Source: Pegoplata infirma
Lineage: Eukaryota > Arthropoda > Insecta > Diptera > Anthomyiidae
DNA length: 64,000 nt
Assembly: GCA_963921195.1 (NCBI GenBank)
Contig: OY992540.1
Location: forward strand, 171,647,923 to 171,711,922
Direction of reading: 5' to 3'
Part shown: piece by piece, positions 21,765-34,732 of the stretch
Layout of the letters: each line of letters begins with the position of its first letter
Position numbering within the stretch: the first letter of the stretch is position 1
Position numbers and translations under genes: made by a program
Notes under the pieces: model-generated
Seen by the model: only the letters and a program-made list of their open reading frames with translations
Database searches by the model: none
What the model was told of the DNA's origin: nothing

Positions 21765-23510
21765 ATATGAAAATATTAAACCACTTATGAAAATATTAAA
21801 ACACAAAATTCGGATTTCTACTACTGTATTAAAAAAAAAAATTGTTGATAACTGATTAAAAACAATTGGATCCTTTTTAAATTTTTAAAGATTGAGCTTG
21901 AACTAGTCGACTTAAATATTTTTTTAAAAAATTTCTAAAAAGGTCTTTCAATAATTTCGATCCTCATAACGCATTTAATATTTACTCAATCTGGACGACA
22001 TTAAGCTTAAATTAAAGCTTGATAATTACCTACACAGCACTTTTTAAAAAAATACTTGTTTGATAATACTTTATATATAAGATTGATTTAATTCAAAAGG
22101 GAATTTTTAGGCACATATTCTGGAATGCAGTTTTTATTTTTCAACGTTCCAAATGTTAACTTTGCGAACTTTCCTTGTAAGATAACAAGAAACCCAACGA
22201 TATAATTCAATTTTAATGGCGGAATTGAATTCAGGAGGTCAAAATAGTGGGTCACGGTATTTCTATTTTCTTTAAAGGGTTAATATTTTAAACAAAATAA
22301 TAAAAAAAACAAAAAACTACTTAACCACACACATGTGCGTAGAGTAAAAAATCTTCATCTTCTCTTCTACAATATATTTGTATTTTCATATATAAATCAT
22401 GTCATATAGCAATTTACACCAAAAAAAGTGAAAGAAACTAGGTTCCTTCCACCAACGCACAGTGGAATGTTCGAAAAAAAATATTTTTCACTGCGGAGTA
22501 CATATTTTGTTGCCGATAAGATAATAGATGACTTTGGGCAATTCGAGCATAAGGAAATCAAATCTGAAATCCATTTGGTTTGGTCAGCTATAGTTTTTGA
22601 GTTATAGTTTAAGAAAGCTATGAATAATAGACTTTCTTGGCATATTTAAGAGTCTGTAGTATCTTACTCTGATTTTTTTCAACTACAACTGGAAGATCGT
22701 GGGTTGAAATACCAGCCAGGACACCATTTTTTAATATATTTATTCAACTATTATATTTTAACTAAGACATGTTGAAATATGTCATAACTTGTGTTTTTGA
22801 TGACATGTTTCATAATATTTAAGAAAATCCTTATCAATACAATGAAATTTGTCATCAAAATTAATGAAAGAACGTGATGAAACAGTTTCATCAATATGAT
22901 GAAGTATTTTTTTGAGTAGTCCAAAAATTGTTTAACTTTATGAAGCCAGTAACCTTTTCGATCAAACATATTAATTTTCACTTAGATTACACTGTGCAAC
23001 ATTTTAGTCATCGTCGCCATCATCATCATCATTGTCAAGTATGAAAATAGTAGCAAATGGTACCATTTTCGAAAACATATTATACACGTACAAAATACAC
23101 ACACACTCTCTTGCACACCAGTGGCTGGCTGAATTGGAGTAGGTGAAAACAACGGTGTGATTAGTGGTAAATCACCCAGGAGTATTTTATCATAAATCAC
23201 ATTCCCATACATACAGTCACATGGAACAGAGACAGTCACATAAATAATAAATGTATGTATTTGTTAGAAACGATATTGTTTGTGTTGGTGGTTTTGTTGT
23301 TTTTGTTTTTTGTCGAACCTTAAATTATATAATATGGACTCATTCTCCCACTATGCAAAAAAAAAAAACAAAACGTAAAGTTCCAGGAGAAAAATTACAG
23401 GGACATCATAAGTTTGTTATTTTATTGTTCATCTGTTTTTTTTTTTTTTTTTTATAGAAAATGAAAAGGAAACGAACACACATGTGGACTTGTTTGTACG
23501 TGTTTAAAAC
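21765..23510. other. Unassigned non-coding stretch
   Basis: Small frames (22751-22981, 22982-23239, 23251-23457) show no domain. I note CAT repeats near 23008-23035, CACACAC near 23098 and a T run near 23438. No element ends could be paired. Confidence 0.4.
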
Positions 23511-23512
23511 TA

Positions 23513-24027
23513 CACACACACAAAAAAAAACCTTGTCAAATTACTAGAAAAAGTCTCGAAATCCCATTTTACCAATATTTGACAGTTTTCCTTGTTTTTT
23601 AAAAAACAAATTTAGATCGAAATTAATTTTTTTTTTTTTGTAATTTTATAAATTTCCAAGATAATTTTACAAAAAAAATTTAGTAAATACAGGAGAATTC
23701 CTTGTAAGTTTTATTGCGCCAAAAAAAAACTGAATTTACAATTTTACTGGTAAAAAGCTTGTAACATTACAAAAAAAACTCCTTTTTACTAGGAATTCTC
23801 GTAAAATAGAAGATAGCAAAAAATCTAGAAAAGTTACGAAACATCCTTGTAAATTTTATCGTGTCAAAAAATTTGTAAATTTACAATTTTATTAGAAAAA
23901 ACCTTGTAAAATTACAAAATTATTATTAAAAAGCTTAAAAAATTTCCAGAATTCTGGTATATAGGAGGTAGCAAAAAAAAAAATAACAAACTTTTCTTGT
24001 AATTTTACAAAGTTTATTTTTTGAGTG
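23513..24027. mobile_element. TA-flanked MITE, first subfamily, inverted
   Basis: It starts CACACACACAAAAAAAAACC after TA (23511-23512) and ends TTTATTTTTTGAGTG before TA (24028-24029). AAAAAGTCTCGAAATCCCAT is the reverse complement of the conserved motif in 4473-5030. The right part carries AGGAGGTAGC and TTTACAAAG words. Confidence 0.7.
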
Positions 24028-24562
24028 TACGAACATATATGCATGTACATTAGGGTGGCACGAAAATTTACTTTTGTCGAGTTTCATCGATTTCCGGGTA
24101 AATTATGGTTTCTTTTGGTCTAAATACTCGATTTTTTAAATTTAAGCATTATCGGACAATTTTTACCCGTTAAAACCTTAAAAAATCGTAGAAAAAAAAA
24201 AACAAATTTCTTTCTATTTTTATACCCTCCAACCACAGTATGGGGGTATACTCACTTTGTCATTCCCTGTGTAACGCATTGAAATATCGGTCTTTAGGAA
24301 AATATAAAAATTAAAATAAAACTTTTTTCAAAACTCCTAAAATAGCTAAAATACAATAAAGAAAAACTAAAACTAAGGCAAAATTGGATAAAAAAAGTCC
24401 ATTACTCCCCATGGTGTGTCCGTCCGTCTGTGGAAGACACGATACAGTCCAGAATAAAAGAGCTAGATTCTTGAAGTTTGGCACGAATATGTCTTATGGC
24501 ATTGGGCTGGTTAAATTCGAACATGGGCAAAATCGGATCAGGGGGAAATAAGTTCCCCCTTT

Positions 24563-27334
24563 AGGTTAGGTTAGGGGTGGTGGAGCCTAAAGTTCAGACT
24601 CCTCGCATAGACCGGCTGGTCCATAGCGATACCACAATTTCCTTCAGCGACGAGGATAAAACGCGTTAGTCCATGTTGCGAACAGTTTTAGTTGCGTAAG
24701 GTCCGTAGCGGCGATATCATCCAGATTCTCGATTTCTGCTTTACCTAGTATTCGCTCGCGGTGTCTGGCCAATGCGGGGCATTTGCACAGAATATGTTCA
24801 ACTGTTTCATCTGTATTAGGTTCATCACATTTTCTACAATTGGCATCCGAGATAAGTCCCATAGTTTTCGCGTGAAAAGCAATTACTTAGGCAGTGTCCT
24901 GTGACCACTCCCGTGATTAAACGACAATCCTCTCTGTTAAGAGAGAGAAGGTAGCGAGTTTTCCCGAGGTCGTAATGCGGCCAGATTCTTCTGGTGATAC
25001 TGCTCGTGCTTAGCTCTCTCCATTTCCTGTTTGCAATAGAAATGCAACGACAGTCACTTCTCGTCCTATAGTACTGAATCGGGGGCTCAATATGAACAAA
25101 AGTTCCTACGCCATCTGCTCCAAGCTTAGCGAGCTCATCAGCTTTCTCGTTCTTATTTACTCCCCTATGTCCAGGTACCCATACAAGAGATACGGTATTA
25201 TTCCCGGATAGTTTCTGAAGATTCTCGTAACATTTAAAAACGACTTTTGATTTAATACAAAAGCTCATTAGAGCCTTTAGTGCAGCTTGACTGTCGACGT
25301 AAAAGTTTATCATTTTACCCGTTTCCCCAAGAAACTGTCAGGCTGCCATATCTATAGCAACTATTTCGGCCTGGAAAATATTACAGTGTAAAGGTAATTT
25401 GAAAGACTTCTCTATATCACAAACGTCTGAAGTAAAACCGGCTCCAACTCCCGTCGATTGTTTGGAGCCGTCTGTGAAAATATTTATAGCGCCATTTGGA
25501 GCGCAACGCCAGTCCCAAAATTCTCGAGTCGGAAATTCAACTTTAAATTTCCGGTCGAAAAGTAATTTGGGCACTTTGTAGTCAGTGACAACATTTTCCA
25601 AATTGTCCATGCTACTGTGTCCAAAGTTTCGGCGTCTGAGCCAATTTGACTCCTTGAGTCTGAGGCATGCCTTATAAGCCTCACCTTTAGCAAAGATGTC
25701 AAGTGGCAGCAGATGCAGTAATGTGTCGATGGATGCAGCTGATGTCGTCCTTAGGGCTCCAGTGACACTAAGGCCTAAAAGCCGTTGGGCCTTTTGGAAT
25801 ATCCTAAGAGTCACATCCCTTTCAAGTGCTTTGTGCCAGACCATAACCCCGTAGAGTAAGATAGGTCTTACTATAGAAGTGTATATCCAGTACGTGATCC
25901 TTGGCTCAAGTCCCCATGTTTTGTCGAACATTTTCTTGCATGCATAGTATGCATTATTTGCCTTCTTTAATCGTTCCTCTGTATTTTGGTTCCATGATAA
26001 CTTATTGTCCAGGATGATTCCTAAAAATTTCGCATGATTTGAAAGTGGGATTTCAACGCCATTGACCCTGACTTTTCTAAAATTTTCGATCTTATACTTT
26101 CGTGTAAACAGTACCATTTCAGTTTTCCGCGGATTAACGTTAAGACCATTTTCTTTTGCCCAACTCCATAACTGTTTCAGCGATCGCTCCAGCAGCTCGG
26201 ATAACGTGGCCAAAAATTTACCAGTTGACATAATTGTCACGTCGTCTGCATATGCAACAACTGATACTCCTTGCGTATCCAGTTTTTTGAGAATAGGATC
26301 CACAACCAAGAGCCAGAGTAATGGTGATAAAACTCCTCCCTGTGGCGTTCCCCTCGACGTATATCTTGTGACTCTTTCAAGTCCCCATTCGGCTGTGACT
26401 TCCCTACAAGACAGTAGGCAGCCAATCCATTTTCCGATGGTTGGATTTATACTAGCCTTGTCCATAGCGTTAATGATTGCATCCATACTTACATTGTTGA
26501 ACGCACCTTCTATGTCTAAAAAAGCGGCCAAAGTAAATTCTCTAAATTCCAGAGATCTCTCTATTGTATATACGAGTGAATGAAGTGCCGTTTCTATCGA
26601 TTTGCCCTGCTGATAAGCATGTTGCGTTGCCGACAAAAAGTTTCCACCCAGGTTCTCTCTTATGTACAGGTCCAGAATTCTCTCCAAGGTTTTCAGAAGG
26701 AAGGACGATAGAATAATAGGCCGATAATCCTTTGCAGTTGCCGCTTTTCGGTATGAACACTACTTTGGACTTCCTCCAAGATTGCGGTATATAACATTGC
26801 TGCAGACACGCTACGAACACTTCCTTCAAAAATGGAATTATTTCGATAACAGTATGTTGCAGCATTGCTGGAATAATGCCATCTGGACCTGGCGATTTAT
26901 AAGGCTCGAACGATTCGACTGCCATTCTAATGGTATCTCCGATAAAGGTTGTTCCCTGCATCCTGGAAAATGTGTTCTAAGAAGAACATCCAAAGTTTCC
27001 ATTGCATTCTCGGTCCATGTGTCATCAATTCCCTTCAGTAAAATTGGTGGTATGGGCCTTTTAGATAAGACTTTCCTGAGTCTGGCGGCTTCGGCAGTGT
27101 GTTCAACGTCACTGCAGAGCTCCTCCCAGCTACTCTTTTTCGATTTCCGAATTAATTTCTTAAAGACTTTCAGTTCCTCTCTATATAAGGACCAATTTGC
27201 GTCAGTGTTAGCCTTTCTTGCTTCTTTAAAGAGGTCTTGAACCTTTTTCCTTGCATGCGATAGTTCTCTAGACCACCAAGGTGGTTGTATTCTCTTACTC
27301 CGATATCTTACCGGGCAAGATTTCTCGAAGGATG
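24563..27334 (-). mobile_element. RNase H-bearing non-LTR retrotransposon, 5' truncated
   Basis: Inserted within the hAT-like element and flanked by an 11-bp duplication with one mismatch, GTTCCCCCTTT (24552-24562) and GTTCCCCATTT (27335-27345); copy B of the segmental duplication (near 32716) is the empty site. On the minus strand it begins in the linker between endonuclease and reverse transcriptase (CPVRYRSKRIQPPWWSREL), so the endonuclease is gone. The 3' end is CACCCCTAACCTAACCT rather than poly(A). The domain set suggests a LOA/I-group element; the clade is inference. Confidence 0.85.
24644..27320 (-). pseudogene. Broken ORF2: reverse transcriptase, RNase H, zinc-knuckle-like tail
   Basis: Reading leftward on the minus strand: linker with PPWWSREL (near 27290), SPGPDGIIPAML (near 26885), AYADDVTIM with the catalytic YADD (26240-26251), GTPQGGVLSPLLW (near 26340), thumb with ARTTS-like GALRTTSAAS (near 25750), RNase H with FTDGSK (25470) and YVDSQAALKAL (25290), WVPGHRGVN (25180), and a Cys/His tail CRKCDEPNTDETVEHILCKC. 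Lesions: a frame change near 26960, another near 26700, an in-frame TGA at 25338-25340 between the two RNase H motifs, and a frame change near 24875. It cannot make the full protein. Sequence error at one lesion is possible, at four unlikely. Confidence 0.85.
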
Positions 27335-28271
27335 GTTCCCCATTTAAGATGAATTAATTATAAATTAGATTTTTTGTACTTTTGCTTAGCAAAAGAAACA
27401 TTTTTTATGTCAGAAGAAGTTCAAAGTACTGCAGTTAGATCCTGGAAGGTTGTCTCCCACCGCCGAAACCCCTTAACTTAATAACCTTTTTAACCACAAA
27501 AAATTTAATTTTTGGGATAAGGATTTAAGCTTCAAAATTGACTTTGAAATAAAAATTTAAGGACCGTTGGGGTCTTCCACTTAAATTCTTTTTTAAAAGT
27601 TTTTCATCCGATTTTGTATATTCGCCCAAGTTTTTATTCAACAATGTCTAAAACTTATGTGGTAGGAATTTAAAACCAATCGGATTAAATTAACCTGTGG
27701 CGCCCAGCGATGAAAGCTAAAAATTTAAAAAAAAATATTTAAAAAAATAAGTTTCTTGCCACACATCACACTTACTTTTTTATACGCTGAACACAAAAAT
27801 CAAAAAAAAATTAAAATCGGTCGTACGGTTTTCGAGATATCTCTATATAAAATTTAAACAAAATGGCGGATTTTCCTACGTTCCAGAATTAAAAAAAAAA
27901 TCTCAAAATTTCTTTCCCTTGAACATTTCATAAAGCTAACCGATAATTTTAACCCGTGCCGCCCTTCGATCAAAGTTTTGCATTTTTTAAAAATGTTTAC
28001 CAAAAATTCACAACCAATTCATTACTTCTCAGACACATAAGAAAATATATTTTTTTTAGAGACCTAACCTAACTAAAATAGAAAAATTTTGGTTTTTATG
28101 AAAAAAAATATTTTTTTTCAAGTTCCAACTTTAACCTGCGGCACGGGAACAAATTGTCCGATTTGGCTAAAATTTTAAATATAGAGTTTTTAGACAGAAC
28201 TGAACCATTATTTTGCCCGGCAATTGACGAAATTGGACAAAAGTAATTTTTCGTGTCATTCTAATGTATAT

Positions 28272-30499
28272 TCACATAAATATTGGTGTTGTTGTTATGA
28301 TGGGTTATATGATAAATCATAAGTTATGATAAAATATCTGTGTTAAAATGTTTGTGTGTTATTGCTTTTTTATGTTTCAATTTAAATGGTTAATATTTAA
28401 AGACAGAAATATTTTCTAGAAAATATTTTTTTAGGACAACTTAAACGTTGCCAAATATTCTTCTTTGTCTCAAATTTGGAATTTTAAAAATTTTTTCGAA
28501 TTAGTAAAAGGAAAGAGTACTTGTCAAATCGTATATGAAAAGAGAAATACATCGAATCCACCATTTTATCGAAAGTGACAGATTGATTTTGGAGTCTACC
28601 AATGTCTCTTATTAATATCTTTACGCCATGACATATGGTAACGAATTTTGACGCGAAAAGTAATTTTATCATTTCCTTATTCCTTATAAAATTGGGCGAA
28701 ATGGGATAAAGATCCTCGTAAAAGTCATAATAACCAAATATGAATGAAAATTTAACATAAAAAGTAACTATGCACTCCTCCAAAACCTGTAAAGAGGTTT
28801 TATTTTCTATTTAAGGTGAAAAGGGTCGAAAGTAAAAAACAAATATTTTTGTATATTACTCCTAAAGATTGTTCGGTTATATTTAAGATTTTATTATGGA
28901 GTTTAACTAAACTACCTTTCAAAATAAATTTTATCAACTTTACCAAAAACTCGTCTTTAATATGATGAAATATTCTAATTGTATGTCTCTATATAACTTA
29001 TTTTTTGCAAAATCAGCATCTGCCATTTCAGCTGTTCTGCTTATTAATACTGCCTACATTCAACACTAATTTTAACCGGAAGTTTATATTTTTATGAATG
29101 TATGTGTACGTTTTAAGATCTATGTATAATAAGGTGGTTCTTAAAAAAATGGAATTTTTAACGGAACGTCCATTCGTTAAGTAAGATTTATTAAAAATAA
29201 TAAAACTTTTTGGAAATCAGACCGACCATATAATACCATACACCAGTGTATTCTGTAAAATAGATCCCAAGTCCAAACATTTGATCTATCATTGTTGTAT
29301 TTTTTATTAGTGTAGAAATCACACACAAACTCAATTTGAGTGAAATTGACTTATATTTTTATAAACTTTTGAATTGTTCGCATCTGAATTAGAAGAAGAA
29401 AATTGTACAGTCTCTAAATAAGATCTCGATCGAGTTGACGATCGCGATCTTACTCAGAGGTTGTAAAATATGCTTCTTCTTATTCTTAATGTATGTAGAG
29501 TTGAATATGTATTAATATTTTTGTTTGAACATTAGCGATTTATTTATATTTGCTAAATTTTCCAATGGAATCTGACAAATTCCGAAACAAGTGTCGACTA
29601 ACTCCCGCAAAAATAACCAACATAAATAAATTTAAAACAGAAAAATAATTTTCTTGAAAATTATTCTATGAGAATATCATAGTTTTAATTAGTAAAGGAA
29701 ATAATGGCCTCGAGCTAGAATAAACCTACTCAAAATCAAATATTTAAAAAGTCGAATAAAACAAAATGAATTTTTTAATAAAAATTTATCAAAATTTCCA
29801 TTTATATTTAAAAAATTTCTGAATACTTTTCAGAAAATTCTAAATATATTTCAAAAATTTATGGCCCTTACCACAAGAAAACAGAAAGTCTATTTTAACA
29901 AAAGTTTTATTTTAAATTTCAAATTTTCAATACATTTTTTGAAATTCGAATTTAAAAACAAAAACAATTTGTATGGAAATAAAATTAAAAGCTGATTTTA
30001 AATAAATTTTATTTTCTTGTGGTAAGGCTGTATATTTTTATTTCAAAATTTTTGAGGTTTTTAAAAAAACTTTGAAAAACAAATGGAAGTTTTTGAAAAG
30101 CATATAGATAATTTAAAATTTTTGAAATGAAAATGGAAATTTTCGAAATACAGAATGGATTTTCTGAAAAGCATTTAGAAAATTTTTAAATACAAATAAA
30201 AAATTCTGATATAAAATTAAAAATTTTTGAATTACATGTAGACATTTTTGAAATATAATTCGAAATAATTGAGAATAGAATAATCTTCTATCAAAATATA
30301 GTAGAAAATTTTTGAATTATAAGTGGAAATAAAAATTGTTTTCCTAATAAAAATACATTTTGTTTACGTATTGAATCGCGTTGTGGATTTTCCTTAAATT
30401 AATTTATAAAAAAAAAATAATTTTTTGTGACAAATGTTTTCCTTTTTTGAGGTTGACGTCTTTTTTTTCTTAAAAAGGAATTGGCAACCCTACTATAGG
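28272..30499. repeat. Non-coding interior of duplication copy A
   Basis: This matches 33645-36420 base by base over long runs. It contains GATCTCGATCGAGTTG near 29422, the family seen at 1905-2000 (29655-29790), and a pairing AATTTT/AAAATT field near 29800-30340. The minus frame 28484-28783 is broken in copy B, so it is not a conserved gene. AATTGGCAACCCTA near 30479 looks like an isolated hAT end. Confidence 0.6.
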
Positions 30500-30503
30500 T
30501 ATT

Positions 30504-30698
30504 ATTATTTTTTTTATATTACTTATTAAGAATTACCATATAATTACAAATCATATACTAATTTTACCTAACCGAGAACTGGTAGCAATGACCTTCGTCT
30601 CGTTGTAGCGAAACAGACCAAGGCCTCTGGTGGGAATCGAACCCACGACCCCCAGACTCATAGGTTAGCACGCTACCAACTAGCCTACTGGGGCACCT
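30504..30698 (-). mobile_element. tRNA-derived SINE, in duplication copy A only
   Basis: Minus strand: GGTGCCCCAGTAGGCTAG head, B-box GGTTCGATTCC, body CGCTACAACGAGACGAAGG and CCAGTTCTCGGTTAGG, AT-rich tail. TATT flanks both ends (30500-30503, 30699-30702), and copy B (near 36420) shows the uninterrupted site GGTATTTGTTAAGAG. The insertion therefore followed the duplication or was lost from the other copy. Confidence 0.85.
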
Positions 30699-31125
30699 TA
30701 TTTGTTAAGAGAATATCCTAATAAAGAAAGTAGAGTTAAAATAAGAACTTGTTATGTTAATTCATGATGGGAAACTTATGCTTCAATTCCGCTGTAGGTT
30801 GACAAATGTGAATAAAATTGGATACCGAATAGTATTTAAACATAATTTTTTACAAGAAAAAAATTTGCAGATTTATTTTCTTCACCCCAAAATTTTTTTT
30901 AAAATTTTTTTTTTGCAAATAATATTTTTGACATTGTGGATGGTATCAATACATTCGGCAAAGGCGAATTTAGCTTTTTACTTGTTATTACGGTTTTTGT
31001 TTAATATTTTTATTACGCACCATTCAAACATTTTTATGTCAAAAGAAGTTCAAACTTGGAACTTCAAAGTCCACAGGGGATAAGAAAAAACATTTATTTT
31101 CGCCCGTCCTTTCGAGGAATTGGAT

Positions 31126-32657
31126 TAGTGTTTCCAATTCGGTTAATCGATTAACCGATTCCTCGATTAATCTCCTCTATTTCGTTTATTGTCGAAACAA
31201 ATAATTTAAAACGCAAATAATTATTCGACCCTATTAATCGGTTAAAATGGTTCGATTAACCGGTTAATATTATCTCTATATTCTACTATAATTTGTTTGA
31301 AACACTTCCTCTTTTTTACAAACACTTCCGAAAAAAGTCAAAACTACAGAAAAAAAATATTCAGAAACCAGCAATTAACAGTTTAGAAAAGCAAAATTTA
31401 AATTTATAAGACATCATTTAAAACTCAGAAATCCTAATTAAAGTTTTCAAACACCATATCGAAAATCCAAATTAAAATTCAGAAAATCCCAATTGAAACT
31501 CAGAAAAGCTAATTCAAATTCAGAAATCCCAATTGAAATTCAGAAATGCCAATTGAAATTCAGAAATCCAAATCTAAATTCAGAAACGCCCAATTAAAAT
31601 TTACGAAGCTCAATCCGAATTGGAAAAGCTTACTGAAATTTAGAAATCCTAATTGATATTCAGAAACTCCCAATTTCACAAAATTGAAATTTGCAGAAGC
31701 CTACTGAAATTAAGAAATCTCAATTGAAATTTAGAAAAGAAAAATTGAAATTTAAAAATTCTAAATTAAATTCAGAAAATATAATTCAGTTTTTGAAGAG
31801 CTAATAAATTTTAGAAATCTCAATTGAAATCCCAATTGAAATCAAATTATATAAATCAAAATTAATATTTAGAAGACACCAATTAAAATTCTGAAAAGCA
31901 CAATTAAAATTCAAATATCCCAATCGATATTAAGAAATACCAATTGAAATTTAGAAAAGCCAACTGAAATTCACAAATCTGAATTGATATTCATAGTTTT
32001 GAAAATCAAAATTTAAAAATTACAATTATAAGTAAATTGAAATTTTGAAATCCCAATTAAAAAAAGGAAATGGCTCATTGAAACTCAGAAGTCCAGATTG
32101 AAATTTAGAAAATTTCAAATAAAATTTAGGAATTTTTATTATATCTTACTTTCAATTAGTTGCGTTTTGGTTTTCCCCTTTAAAAACTGCACACAAAAAA
32201 TTTTAAAGGAAAAAATTTTAATTAAAAATTTTAAAAAGTTCGATTTTGTTTTTAATAATTTTTATAATTGATATGATTTTTCAATAGATTTCGAAAATTT
32301 CCGTGAATTGAGAATAAATGCACTTTTGCTATATTAAAATTTTACAAATTTTAGTAATTAATAATATTACTTTAGTGATAGGTGCAAAATCAATTTAAAT
32401 AGTAATTGAAACTCATTCTAATTTTTTGTGTGTGTGTATAAAGACTGAAAATAAAATTTTACTAGAAATAATTTTATTTGTTGTTACATTACTTTTAAAA
32501 ATCGTTTAAAATTATTTTTCATTGTTTTTGACGATTAATCGATTAATCGCCACTTTTTCCGATTAATCGACCCGAATAACCGATTAACCAATTTTCGTCA
32601 ATTTTCGAATAATGCCCTAACCGGTTAACCGGCAGGGTCGAATAATTGGAAACACTA
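31126..32657. mobile_element. hAT-like element with subterminal palindromes, copy A
   Basis: TAGTGTTTCCAATTCGGTTA and its inverted end AATTGGAAACACTA flank 1.5 kb. Near both ends lie TTAATCGATTAA palindromes (31146, 32536) and CGGTTAAT words. The middle is an irregular tandem array of about 20-24 bp around CCCAATTGAAATTCAGAAA. The right end coincides with the duplication junction, so its right target octamer must be read from copy B. Non-coding. Confidence 0.75.
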
Positions 32658-34732
32658 CTTATAGCATTGGGCTGCTTATATTCGAACATGACCAAAATCG
32701 GATCAGGGGCAAAAAAGTTCCCCCTTTAAGATGAATTAATTATGAATTTGACTTTTTTGTACTTTTGCTTAGCAAAAGAAACATTTTTTATGTCAGAAGA
32801 AGTTCAAAGTCCAGGTTGTCTCCCACCGCCGAAACCCCTTAACCTTTTTAACCACAAAAAAAAATAATTTTTGGGCTTCAGCTTCAGCTTCAAAATGGAT
32901 TTTGAAATAAAAATTTAAGGACCGTTGGGGTCTTCCACTTAAATTATTTTTTAAAAGTTTTTCATCCGATTTTGAATATTCGCCCAAATTTTTATTCAAC
33001 AATGTCTAAAACTTATGTGGTACGAATTTAAAACCAATCGGATTAAATTAACCTGTGGCGCCCAGCGATGAAAGCTAAAAATTAAAAAAAATATTTAAAA
33101 AAATAAATTTCTTGCCATACATCACACTTATTTTTTTTTTATACGCTGAACACAAAAATCAAAAAAAAAAATTAAAATCGGTCGTACGGTTTTTGAGATA
33201 TCTCTATATAAAATTTAAACAAAATGGCGGAATTCCAGAATTAAAAAAAAAATCTCAAAATTTCTTTCCCTTGAACATTTCATAAAGCTAACCGATAATT
33301 TTAACCCGTGTCGCCCTTAGATCAAAGTTTTGCATTTTTTAAAAATGTTTACCAAAAATTCACAACCAATTCATTACTTCTCAGACACATAAGAAAATAT
33401 ATTTTTTTTAGAGACCTAACCCTAACAGCCCTAATTTTTTTCGATCTAAAATAGAAAAATTTTGGTTTTTATGAAAAAAAATATTTTTTTTCAAGTCCCA
33501 ACTTTAACCTGCGGCACGGGAACAAATTGTCCGATTTGGCTAAAATTTTAAATATAGAATTTTTAGACAGAACTGAACCATTAATTTGCCCGGCAATTGT
33601 CGGAATTGGACAAAAGTAATCTTTCGTGCCATCCTAATGTACATTCACATAAATATCGGTGTTGTTGTTATGATGGGTTATATGATAAATCATAAGTTAT
33701 GATAAAATATCTGTGTCTGTGTGTGTTATTGCTTTTTTATATTTCAATTTAAATGGGTAATATTTAAAGACAGAAATATTTTCTAGAAAATATATTTTTA
33801 GGACAACTTAAACGTTGCCAAATATCCTTTTTTTTGTCTGAAATTTCGAATTCTAAAAGTTTTATCGAAGTAGCAAAAGGAAAGAAGTACATGTAAAATC
33901 GTATATGAAAAGAGAAATGCATCGAATCCACAAATTTATCGAAAATGACAGATTGATTTTGGTGTCTATCAATGTCTCTCATTAATATCTTTACGACATA
34001 TGGTAACGAATTTTGACACGAAAAGTAATTTTATCATTTCCTTATTCCTTATAAAATTGGGCGAAATGGGATATAGATCCTCGTAAAAGTCATAATAACC
34101 AAATATGAACGAAAATTTAACATAAAAAGTAACTACTTATGCACTCCTCCAAAACCTTTAAGAGGTTTTATTTTCAATTTAAGGTGAAAAAGGTCGAAAG
34201 TAAAAAACAAATATTTTTTATATTACTCCTAAAGATTGTTTGGTTATATTTAAGATTTTATTATGGAGTTTAACTAAACTACCTTTAAAAATAAATGTAA
34301 TCAACTTTACCAAAAACTCGTCTTTAATATGATGAAATATTCTAATTGTATGTCTCTATATAACTTATTTTTTGCAAAATCAGCATCTGCCATTTCAGCT
34401 GTTCTGCTTATTAATACTGCCTACATTCAACACTAATTTTAACCGGAAGTTTGCATTTTTATGAATGTATGTGTACGTTTTAAGATCTATGTATAGTAGG
34501 GCGGTTCTTAAAAAAAATGGAATTTTTAACGGAACGCCCATTCGCTAATTGAGATTTATTAAAAATAATAAATTTTTTTGGAAATCAGACCGACCATATA
34601 ATACCCTACACCAGTGTTTTCCGGAAAATTAATCCCAAGTCCAAACATTTGATCTTTCATTGTTATGTTTGATCTTTCATTTTTATTTTAGAAATCACAC
34701 ACAAACTCAATTTAAGTGAAATTGACTTATTT

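Larger units (their letters stand above)
24051..28263. mobile_element. hAT-like element interrupted by a LINE
   Basis: TAGGGTGGCACGAAAATTTA on the left and TAATTTTTCGTGTCATTCTA on the right are inverted. Flanking octamers ATGTACAT (24043-24050) and ATGTATAT (28264-28271) agree at 7 of 8; the duplicated copy of the right end (33636 on) keeps ATGTACAT exactly. Interior lines include TATGGGGGTATACTCACTTT and repeated AACCTGCGGCACGGG-like words, but no transposase. The LINE at 24563-27334 arrived later. Confidence 0.75.
24493..32657. repeat. Tandem segmental duplication, copy A
   Basis: From CTTATGGCATTGGGCTG to GAATAATTGGAAACACTAC this copy runs parallel to 32658-45886 in the same orientation. 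Landmarks: AAGATGAATTAATTATAAAT (27346) with 32729, TTCAGCTGTTCTGCTTATTA (29027) with 34397, and TAGTGTTTCC (31126) with 44388. Copy-specific insertions are a LINE (24563-27334) and a SINE (30504-30698). By eye the copies differ at a few percent plus small indels. Confidence 0.9.

Noticed and set aside
24563..24580. Telomeric TTAGG repeat
   Set aside because: Only about two units, at the 3' end of a LINE with an 11-bp duplication around it.
26062..26583. 173-codon plus-strand frame
   Set aside because: It is antisense to the reverse transcriptase of the LINE and shows no domain.
28484..28783. 99-codon minus-strand frame
   Set aside because: The corresponding stretch in the second duplication copy is broken and shortened.
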